From Erodium maritimum (Eukaryota > Streptophyta > Magnoliopsida > Geraniales > Geraniaceae): a DNA stretch of 64,000 nucleotides. Within the stretch, counting starts at the first letter, position 1. Each line of letters begins with the position of its first letter. Both the position numbers and the translations under genes were made by a program. The stretch covers positions 71,470,523-71,534,522 of the forward strand of contig OY997589.1 of NCBI GenBank assembly GCA_963921825.1, read 5' to 3'. The notes under the pieces are model-generated. The model was given only the letters and a program-made list of their open reading frames with translations. It made no database searches and was not told the origin of the DNA. Shown piece after piece: positions 20,193-29,110 of this stretch.

Positions 20193-23100
20193 ATGGGAAG
20201 GAAAAATAGCACCGTATTCTTCACCCGACTCCAATTCTTGTTCAACCCTCAGACCCATCAACAACCATCTGAATCGGGAGGCAATACGATCGCCTCTTCC
20301 CAGTCTACAGCTTGCGCTCCCCCCAATCGGCGCATAAGAGACTGTCGGACCCCCGCCAGTAGCGTGGATGAGGCAGCCTCCACAACAAGCACCCGTCCGC
20401 TTGCACCCAGCATCCGCTGTCCTCAGGAAGTCCAGGACGATGAAGATGTGGCTGCTATGTTGGAGGGAGAGGAGTCTAGGCCTCAAAAGAAGGCAAAGAC
20501 GGGGAAAAGAGGCATGGTGACGAACAAAAACCTCCAACGTCGCCTGAAGGAGATGGCTGATGGGGGGAAATTCAAGTTGGGCATAACGGGAAGGAAGTAA
20601 CCGGCATGCTGGACCGGGGAGATGTCGTTAGGGTCATTGGCGCAACAATTCGTACGTACATGCCAATGAACAAACCTAACTTCGACAGCTTGCCTGAAGA
20701 TGATCAGGAGGTTCTATTCCACCAGTTAACCGTAAGTGTAGTATTAAATTTTTCTTCGCATTACAATTTTTATTTAGGTTTGTAGTTTATTTTTGTTTGT
20801 TTGACTTTTGTGCAGTGTATGTTTGAGTTCTGTCCTGGGGAGCACCATGTGGAGCTGCTGCAGTTCATAATGTCAACGGCCAGAAGCCGTTTTAGGGAGT
20901 GGAAGTATGAGATCCACAGGTGGGTCATCAAATGGGAGAAGAAGAACCCGGGTGTAGCACTGCCCACACCGTTCGAGTTTGTAGAACGTCCCGAGCAGTT
21001 CGAGTGGCTAGTCGACCACTTTAAATCCACGAAATTCAAGGTAATGTTTCTTTTGAATTGTTTGGTGTTACTTTTTAGGTATTTTAAATATTTATTAGCA
21101 TTTTTAGCATAATGAAATTCATATTGTCTATAGTTGATAAAAAACTAAAAAAACTAAATATTTCTTTTGCTGATAAAAAAAACTATATGTCTTAAGTTGT
21201 TGTGGTTTTAATTCGCATGACTATATGTATGGTTACTACTTACTGTTACCCCAAAACCTAATTTCATTTGATCTTCTATTGGATTTTGTGTTCTCCCTCC
21301 CGCAATTAATTTCTCATGACAAACTGAAGGGTAATGTGAAATGCTTGACAAGTTAGTCCTGTTTTTTAGTTTTCTTAAGAGAAATTGTAAAAAAAATAAC
21401 ATTGATTTTACACTAAAAAAATTAGTGATGATTTACTAAAATAATTTTTTATTGAAATTTACCATTTTCGTCTTAAAAAAAATATTTTTGCGTTCTTGTT
21501 ACCACGGTAAATTAAATTTTAGACTTATCATATAAATTTGTATTATAGAATCAGTTTTTTTTTGGTAAAAAGAGTTGTTTATAAATCTGAAATAAGAGAA
21601 TGTTGAGGACAATTACGATCACACCATTTAAACAAAGATTTGATTTCCCTCACATACTTAATGAGAATCATATAGGTAAGCGGTTAATGATTTTTGGTCA
21701 ACGAATCGCATTGACACCGTTTAATTTAGGAAATTAATAAAGTAGACATGAAAATAAAGATGCAAATCCTTTAAAATGGGTCTGATATTATAAAATGTGT
21801 ACATACGATTGTATAGGTCCTTTTGTGGAGTGGCAAGGGTCGGCCTTAAGTATCCATTTAGCCTCCATTATGGTACTAGTGACGTATTCAAATGTTGAGT
21901 CGGTCTTAAATCAAACTCCTCCCAATTTGAGGGTCTAATTTGCGGGGACTATGGAGTTGTTGTTTTGTTCTTGGGGTTTGTACTTGACTGGTTTGTTTCT
22001 GAGAGCTTCAGCTCTTAGCTTGTTCTTCTTTTCGAAGAACAAGCTCTATTAATCTACACTGCTGATTAAAAAAACAAAGAAAAGATTAAACTACATTGTT
22101 GATTAAAAAAAACAAAGAAAACATACCTAGTTTTTATTCCTGTGTACATACATGAACAAAGGCTGTGTACATACTCGAACAAAGGTTGTGTACATACATG
22201 ATATATGCATTTTTAGCTTATTGTTCCTTTTCAATTTAATTCTATTCATATTATTGTTATGATATGCCCTTTATCTATATCATGTTATTAGTAACATACA
22301 ATATGTTCCCGTTCAATATCAACCTATACTAGTTTTGTTTCATAATTGTCAGATTATGTTTGAGTTTTTCTAACACATAATTGCAGTTATTGAGCGATTG
22401 TGGGAGTGCAAATCGGAAAAAGAACCTCTACGCTCACCACGGGGGTAGTATGGCATTCAAGAAACGGGCCGAACTTTGGCTTGCGCGCAAATCCCTTCTT
22501 CCCAGCCTTGACGCTTACACGAAGGAAAATGACAAGAACGAGCACAACGTACAACGCGTGGTAAGTTTCTTGAATTTTTGAGTAGGTTATTATATTTATA
22601 TTAGGTAGTTTTTTATGGCATAAATTCATACAATTTTACCACATATTTGTCTAATGCTGGGTTTCTTGCTGTATTTTCATTAAGAAGAAGCCAAACTCAT
22701 TGTGGAAGCGGCTCGGGTGCAGGTGAGCGAGTCAAGGATGACCGAGTGTGAGGATTCATCCCCTACCGTCTTCACACCATTGACTGTGGAGGAGGAGCTA
22801 CCCATCATGCAGCAAATCGTGAAGAAGCCTCAGAAGGGTAGATTCCAACCCGGTTTCGGTCATGCGGTCATCATCCCAACAGTGAGGGATAGGCACGACG
22901 GTCACTGCTCCAGTGTGCGGTCTACAAGCTCATCTGAGGAGCTCGAAGAGTTGCGGACCCGCATGGAGCAGCAAGAGGCCGCGTTCGCACAACGGTTGGA
23001 GGAGCAGCGCCAAGCCATGATTGCTGAGCAGCGCAAACTGATGGAAGAGCAGCGCAAGGATATGGATGCCAGGTTTCAGGAAATGATGGCAATGGTTCTC

Positions 23101-23205
23101 TCCCAGCAAGCTGCCGTCCCTTCCACAGCGACCCCGTCTTCAGCGCCCCCGGCTTCAGCGCCCCCGGCTTCAGCGACCCCAGCTTCACCAGCAAACCCCG
23201 AGTAG
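20193..23205 (+). pseudogene. TNPA/Ptta-like CACTA transposase gene (multi-exon, probably frameshifted)
   Basis: Exon pieces on the plus strand: 20193-20600 starts MGRKNSTVFFTRL, is Ser/Thr/Pro-rich and has a basic PQKKAKTGKRG stretch. About 20580-20730 (DVVRVIGATIRTYMPM, then PEDDQEVLFHQLT) ends at a GTAAGT donor. 20815-21039 begins CMFEFCPGEHHVELLQF after a CAG. 22387-22560 holds NRKKNLYAHHGGSMAFKKRA and ends at GTAAGT. 22687-23205 ends with a coiled coil (EELRTRMEQQEAAFAQRLEE) and a Pro/Ser/Ala tail. The order matches plant Ptta/En/Spm family proteins, which bind subterminal motifs. A one-base frame change near 20577 and an imperfect phase at the last junction suggest a damaged or alternatively spliced copy. 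Confidence 0.7.
21600..22110 (+). mobile_element. Retroposon-like insert in an intron of the TNPA-like gene
   Basis: The end carries a hairpin at 22017-22045 (AGCTTGTTCTTC, 5-base loop, exact complement), then ACTGCTGATTAAAAAAACAAAG and a second TTGTTGATTAAAAAAAACAAAG, a common plant retroposon tail form. The start is not defined and no target duplication is clear. Confidence 0.4.
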
Positions 23206-23439
23206 TAACATTTCCCCCTGAACTTTTATTCAGTTTTAAAATTTTTATATATGTTTGTATAAATAGATTGACATGACTTTTAACGATGTTGTGGTTTGGA
23301 ACAATTTTATTTTATGCACGATTGGATGCAGTTTGTAGAATAATTTATACCGGTTTACAGGTTTGCACAGGTACCAGACCCAATTTAGGGTATATGCACG
23401 ATTGGGTGCAGCAATTTCAAATGTTTTTTTTTGTTCTGG

Positions 23440-24060
23440 TAATAACACTTCACCTACGGATACTAACCGTAGTTAAAGACATATATCTAACCTACGGATA
23501 CTATCCGTAGGTAAAGTACACAACCTTGGCTACGGATAGTATCCGTAGGTAGAGTGCAAAACCTTGGCTACGGATACTATCCGTAGGTAGAGTACAAATC
23601 CTTGGCTACGGATACTATCCGTAGGTAGAGTATAAAACCTTTCCTACGGAACCTATCCGTAGGAATAGTACAAACCCTTGGCCACGGATACAATCCGTAG
23701 CCAGGGTATCTGTAGGAAGAGTACAAAAGCCTAGCTACGGATCGTATCCGTAGCTATGGTATCCGTAGGCAAAGAATAAAAACAAAGCCTACGGATACTA
23801 TCCGTAGGAATAGTGAAAACATGGCCTACGGATACTATCCGTAGGAAAGGTGGTAAACCTTCCATACGGATATTATCCGTAGGTGAGGATATCTCCTCAC
23901 AGACGGACACAACTGTCCGTCTTCCAAAAAGTTCCCCGACGAGACCAGGCCGACGGATCCTGGCCGACGGATGCATTCGTAGGCGAAATTCCATTCCGAC
24001 GGATATGAAGACATACCCTACGGATCCTATGCGTCTGCCAAGCCCCTTTCAGCAGTAGTG
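23440..24060. repeat. Right subterminal palindrome array of the CACTA element
   Basis: At least ten palindromes of the type TACGGATACTATCCGTA, roughly 45 bp apart from 23455 to 23890, joined by GGTAGAGTACAAA…CCTTGGC spacers. Then come inverted CAGACGG and CCGACGGAT motifs to the TIR. The spacing and direct repetition fit multiple binding sites for the element's own DNA-binding protein. Confidence 0.9.
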
Positions 24061-24265
24061 ATAGGGTTGGTATCAAGTAAAAACCACCCCTTATTGTGCA
24101 AACTACGAACTCACCAGGTGCTGACACGTGGGCGCGCGCGCTGCTGATGCGAGCGCATAGTGCTGACACGTGGCGCGCATAGTGCTAATAGTTTGGGAGC
24201 ACAGTGCTAATAGGTTGTCCTATTAGCACTGTGCGCGCCAAACTATTAGCACCGTGCGCACGCGT
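24061..24265. mobile_element. TA-flanked family A element, partial copy
   Basis: Starts AGGGTTGGTATCAAGTAAAA, then CTTATTGTGCAAACTACG, TGCTGACACGTGG and GTGCTAATAGTTTGG, and ends at CGTGCGCACGCG before TA repeats. It is the inverse of the right half of the next element, so the two form a hairpin of about 200 bp per arm. Confidence 0.8.
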
Positions 24266-24285
24266 ATATATATATATATATATAT

Positions 24286-24645
24286 AGGGTGGCTATCCAG
24301 TAAAAACCCTCCTTATTGAGCAAACTACGAACCAATCTAAGCCACAGGATGCGGTCAAAGTGACGTCAGCAGAGCGCGCGCGATGCTGACACGTGGCAGA
24401 TGCGCGTGCGCCTCTGCCCGCGCGCGTGAGCGTGTTGACCACGCGTGCGCACGGTGCTAATAGTTTGGCGCGCACAGTGCTAATAGGACAACCTATTAGC
24501 ACTGTGCTCCCAAACTATTAGCACTATGCGCGCCACGTGTCAGCACTATGCGCTCGCATCAGCAGCGCGCGCGCCCACGTGTCAGCACCTAGTGAGTTCG
24601 TAGTTTGCACAATAAGGGATGGTTTTTACCTGATACCAACCCTAT
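24286..24645. mobile_element. TA-flanked family A element, full copy
   Basis: One end reads GGGTGGCTATCCAGTAAAAA and the other, inverted, GGGTTGGTATCAGGTAAAAA, with TA runs on both sides (24266-24285 and 24645-24662). The GC-rich interior contains CACGTGTCAGCA, GCGCGC runs and an AGTGCTAATAG palindrome. It is non-coding. Confidence 0.85.
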
Positions 24646-24662
24646 ATATATATATATATATA

Positions 24663-24928
24663 TAGGGGAACAATCGGGTACAAACCTTATTTCGGGTCAG
24701 CACGTAGAACTAATCTGGGCCATTGATTACCCAGATCGGATGGGCACCGAAATTCAAGGGGGGGGGGGGTGGGGGGTGATTGATTACGAAATCAATTACA
24801 AGATATGCATTAATTAAAAGATATTAGAAGATATGCATTAAATCTGGGCCTTTAATTCTATGATCCAAGGGCCCAAATTGAAAGTTCTGCGTTCTGACGA
24901 AGTTATAAGGTTTGTACCTGATTGTTAT

Positions 24929-24933
<5 letters not shown>
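24663..24933. mobile_element. TA-flanked family B element
   Basis: Inverted ends GGAACAATCGGGTACAAACC and the inverse of GGATAACAATCAGGTACAAA, with TA microsatellites outside. The inner part contains GGGCCATTGATTACCCAGAT and a 10-G run. Copies at 40456-40708 and, decayed, 8640-8760. Confidence 0.85.

Positions 24934-24974
<41 letters not shown>
24934..24974. repeat. TA microsatellite between two elements
   Basis: About twenty TA dinucleotides, with a family B end on the left and a family C end on the right. Confidence 0.95.
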
Positions 24975-24979
<5 letters not shown>

Positions 24980-25278
24980 AATCAGCTGCGAACCAGGTTT
25001 ATCAGTGTGAACCTGTGAAATCGCGAATACAGTGTATACGGTTTGAGGAAATAGTATTCTAGTTTTTAGGTGAATATTCTCAAACAAAAAATTCCTCAAA
25101 CTGAGAATGCTATTTTTGCAAACTATATTTTCTTAAACTAAAATTTTATACTCTTAAACTATTTTTCCCTCAAACTAGGATGTTATTGTTCTCAAACGTA
25201 TTCGCGATTTTCTCAAACTACATTTGAGGTTCGCAGGTTCACACCGTAAGAAAGGTTCGCACCTGATTGTGTCATTAT
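24975..25278. mobile_element. TA-flanked family C element
   Basis: Starts GATGAATCAGCTGCGAACC and ends AAGGTTCGCACCTGATTGTG before TATATATA. The interior has TTCTCAAACTA repeats, as in 9091-9378. Confidence 0.75.
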
Positions 25279-25540
25279 ATATATACGAAATATATTAGGA
25301 ACCATTTTTGAGTTGAGAACCGTGATAACAAATCCCAACCAACAACCCAGATCAATCATGTCATCTTTCCCAAATAGCAATGATGTGGGCGCATCTTATC
25401 AACTAAAGTGCTTCATTTTATCGTGCTTAAATAGATTTTTAGCCCTGCTTGTAACTCGTTCTATACTATTTTATAGGTATTCGTGTATTTGGTGAATTGC
25501 GGGGTTATGGATCGCAAAGAGGATAAAATGGAGCAAAATC
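25279..25540. other. Host side of the LINE insertion, part of a repeated LTR-like sequence
   Basis: The end of this stretch (AATGGAGCAAAATCGGTTTA) joins, across the LINE, to 26964 onward and then matches the inverse of 48660-48790. It is therefore part of a dispersed LTR-like element. No coding sequence. Confidence 0.5.
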
Positions 25541-26963
25541 GGTTTAAGGAGTTTTTTTTTTATAAGCAAGGATTTTATTATCTTCAAATAAGTATAACTT
25601 ATACAGAAGAGGGTTCAATCAACCTGAGGGGATTGAACACAGAACTGAAAAAAGAGTAAAATAAAAATAAAAATAAAGCAAAGCAAACTTTAGGAATCTT
25701 GCGCATCCTGCAACCATCTTAGTTGAAGGGCCGGTGAAACTGGTCTGACAGCCTCCTCTGAGCGGTGCACCTTGCTGCAGCCCAACAAGCAAAGATCCGG
25801 GCGTGTTTGCCAATCTTCCCAACGAGTTTCAGGGATCAAAAAGCCGGCCAGTCTCACAAGACCGAAACACTGTTGTTGGAGCCTCAAAAAGACGTTGTCA
25901 ATGGTGTCCATTTTGGCATGGTAGGCTGCCTTGTTACGACATATCCAAATGCTCCACAAGGTCGAGTAGACGATTATGAACCAGCCTTTTCTCCACCACT
26001 TCGGTCTCAGCCCGTCCCATGCTAAAATGCATGCCTCTATCTCGTTTGGCATCACCCAAACCAACTTCCACCAAGCAAAAATTAAACTCCATAAAACCGA
26101 GACATCCTCACAGTGAAGAAAGAGATGGTCCTAGTCTTCGAACTTGTCCTTGCAGAAATAGCACCTCATCGCGAGCAGCGAGATTTTGCAACCCCTTTGC
26201 TCGAGGAACGAGAGTGTGGGCGACGCTTTGTGGAGAAGCAACCATACGAAAGTACAGAACTTTGGCGGAACCCCCTTAACCCACAGGAATCGAGACCAAT
26301 TAGGAGCCTCAGATTGAGGTCCAACTAGTAATCGATAAGCCATTGCCGAACTCGGGTCCTTTGGGAACTTGGACCAGATGAGCTTGTCTCTAGATCCTCC
26401 ATGTAAACGCACTTCAGATAACAAGGCTAGAAGTTCTTTGGCCATAACTTCTTCACCATGCCAAAGAGGTCTCATGTAAACTACCTTCCAAAAATCGTTC
26501 ACCAAAAAACGAGCCACCGGATTCTGTTTGAGGGTTGCAACACGGTACAGACGAGGATAATTGAAGCATAATGGTCGGGCGTCCAACCACTTATCTTCCC
26601 AGAATTTTATCCGCTCCCCATCTCCCAATTTCCAATGGGCATTTTGACCATCAAACAAACTTGCAAAGTTCGGATCAGAGGACAAACCGAGCAGCTGCTG
26701 TACTAGGAAGGAAGTGCCGGGTTTGTCGAGTTTGGACAAGCTCCATTCCTGCGGTTCCCAGCCGTATATGGCGCATAGGACCCTCTTCCACAAGCTATCA
26801 TCTTCCTCTGAAAATCGCCCCCACTAGCGTTCAAGTAGACTTTTGTTTACTTCATCTAACCTGCGAATTCCAAGACCCCCCTCCGACTTTGGCTTACACA
26901 CGTCTTCCCACTTGACCTTGTGAATGGCCCTCTTGGCAACACTATTTTGGTTTAAGGAGTTTT
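25541..26963 (-). mobile_element. 5'-truncated LINE with 15-bp target site duplications
   Basis: The direct repeat GGTTTAAGGAGTTTT stands at 25541-25555 and 26949-26963. The T-run at 25551-25560 is the poly(A) tail of a minus-strand insertion. On the minus strand 26793-26131 encodes the C-terminal zinc-binding region of plant LINE ORF2 (WKLGDGERIKFWEDKWLD, WVKGVPPKFCTFVWLLLH, CYFCKD), and 26064-25690 continues with STLWSIWICRNKAAYH. Endonuclease and RT are missing because of 5' truncation. Confidence 0.92.
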
Positions 26964-28140
26964 GGAATCTAACTGATCTTCCTAAGGGAATAACTTCCTC
27001 ATACGAACTCCAATTTTCTCATATAATATGTCAAATCGAAAGGAATTCAAAATATTTACACATTAGTTGGTGTTAGACACTTTCCTGGGAACGGAAAGAT
27101 CTCTGTGCCAAATATTTTCACGTTTCTGGCCAGAAGACCATCCCTAAACAGTAAACAATGAGAAAAATCACTATTTGGATCCGTACCTTTTCACGAATCC
27201 GGCCATAGTTCCGGCCCAGACCAGTTCGCGATTCCACTTTTCCCTCCTTGACGTTCATAGACTTGATTTTCCAAACTCATTTCAGTTGTTGTTTTTACCC
27301 TATTTAAGAGCAAAGTTAGGTCTTTTTGAGGGATAACTTGTATTTGGGAGATTCTAAGAGAGGAGAATAAATGAGAGCTTAGAGGATGGATTGAATCTTG
27401 AAGAACAACCATTGCTTTGGATGAATTGGTATTTGTAAGTTACATTTTGTCAATTTGATCAATTCTTGTGTTTTATTCTCCGTGTCTTCTTCTTCCTTCT
27501 CCATGAACAACTAAATCCCATAATCTAGGGTTATGGGGATTAGAGACTTGAACTCATTGTATTGAATGTCATATATGTTGTGAATGTTGAATCTAGCTTA
27601 CGGTTTATCATTGATTTTCTCTGAATGTTATGTCTCCCACGTAGGCTTGACAGTAATATGAATTGGGATCCAATATTCATGAGATGAGGATCTCAATTGG
27701 TTTAAAATTAGTGATAAATTGGGTTTAACTCTAGACTAGGGATAACTATATTAACACAATTGCAATAACTATAGGTTTCGCACTGAAAGCTAGAAATTGT
27801 CGGAGAACTTAAAGGCTTTGGGTCTTCCTACATTTAGATTTAGGAGAACTAGGTGCTTCGATTCCATTAGCGTATTAAGTTATCGACCGAAGTTAGGACT
27901 AGATTAGAGATAGTTCGTTGCCTCTAAATATAGACAACCTCACAATATTTACCAATGTTCAATACGTTGAAATGGTCTCTGTGAACCCATGCGTTAGATT
28001 TCCTTTTTCTCTTATTCAAACACTCATCTTATTCACATGAATACTTGATTTACTTTTAAATTATTGTTTATTTTTGTAGGATATTCAAAACCAAAACCAT
28101 TTTATCAACGAAACAGCTGAATAACCATTTTTTTCAAATT
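26964..28140 (+). mobile_element. LTR-like non-coding retroelement DNA (family shared with 47525-49160)
   Basis: 26964-27060 is the inverse counterpart of 48640-48740 (GAACTCCxATTTTC, then ATGTCAAATCGAAxGGAATTC). Downstream, 27500-27960 carries an ACTAAATCCCATAATCTAGG block and a string of similar non-coding sequence mirrored at 47780-48200. No ORF of note. I assign it to an LTR retrotransposon leader or LTR, without a clade. Confidence 0.45.
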
Positions 28141-28690
28141 TCTCTCGTGTGGGTAAGGCTGTAATTTCTTCAAAACCATATATATAAAGACTATATAGGC
28201 AGACTAAAACAATACAAAATCAACGAGTTCTCTTAATGAATCAAGGCAAAAAACATGTATAAATTCCTTCTTTCTTCCTTCGATCATCATAGATTCAATT
28301 CGATAATCAAAAATCAACTTTGTGTGTTCTTCGAATTCTAAATCTTCGTGCTATGTTTTAGAGCTTCGCATAACACAATTTATTCTCTGCAAAATCGATG
28401 AGTTATCTATTAGTCAAGTTGAAAAAAAACTTAAATTATCACTTTCTTCTTTTCGATCATCGTAGATACAAATCTGAGATTAAAAATCATTTTTTGTGTT
28501 CTTTGAATTCTAAATCGTCATGTTCTGTTTTAGGTTTTTATCAACTGTTCATCATGATTTAATGTGTTTTCTCCTAAATATTTGCTGATAAACTCATTTG
28601 TGATACTGATTGATCCATATTTCGTTGTGAATAACATCAATCTATAAATCCAGATTTAAATTGTAGCGATAATTGTTGAGGATCAAGTCT
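28141..28690. repeat. Tandem duplication of about 170 bp
   Basis: 28216-28365 (ATCAACGAGTT…CTTCGATCATCATAGAT…TTCGAATTCTAAATC) is repeated, diverged, at about 28385-28535. No gene is visible. A TATATATAAAG motif at about 28180 could be a TATA box, but nothing supports a transcript. Confidence 0.55.
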
Positions 28691-29000
28691 AGAACATTCA
28701 GATAAATGTTTATGAGTTAATAAACATTTAGAGTTGATAATTTTTTTAAATATAGGTTGTAAACATAGTGTTCTAAGTTGATAAATGTCTTGCATCCAGG
28801 TAGCGTGTATGATGATAAATGTTTGGGAATTGATTAATGTGTCGAACACAAGTGATAAATGTTGTGTATATAGTTGATAAATATCTTGCATCCAGGTAGG
28901 TGTGTGGTGATAAACGTTTATAGTTTATAAATGTTTTGAATATAGTTGATAAAAGTAGTGTTTTGAGTTTATAGATTTCTTGAATCTAGGTAGTGTGTGT
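28690..29000. repeat. Short tandem repeats with an about 100-bp unit
   Basis: TTGATAAATGTCTTGCATCC plus AGGTAG at about 28772 recurs at about 28873 and, diverged, near 28970. Between them are many GATAAATGTTT motifs. Confidence 0.6.
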
Positions 29001-29110
29001 AGTTGACACCCCATAGTTTTTACGCACGGAATGAGGGAACAACAAGTGCATCGATCGTCAAGTAGTAATCAGATGCAAATTCCAGATATTGTACCTAAAG
29101 GAACGAATAG

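Larger units (their letters stand above)
13935..24060. mobile_element. CACTA (En/Spm-type) transposon, structurally complete, 10.1 kb
   Basis: The left TIR is CACTACTGCAGAAATGG and the right end is the inverse of CACTACTGCTGAAAGGG. The trinucleotide ATA is duplicated at 13932-13934 and 24061-24063, the 3-bp duplication typical of CACTA elements. It inserted into a TA microsatellite. Both ends carry dense inverted ACGGAT/ATCCGT motifs. The interior has a leftward gene (14594-15651), a TNPD-like remnant (17680-18234), a TNPA/Ptta-like gene (20193-23205) and a large inverted repeat. The catalytic transposase domain is absent, so movement would depend on a relative. Confidence 0.92.

Noticed and set aside
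23450..23900. CRISPR-like regular repeat array
   Set aside because: The repeats are palindromic transposon subterminal motifs inside a plant CACTA element with TIRs and target duplication.
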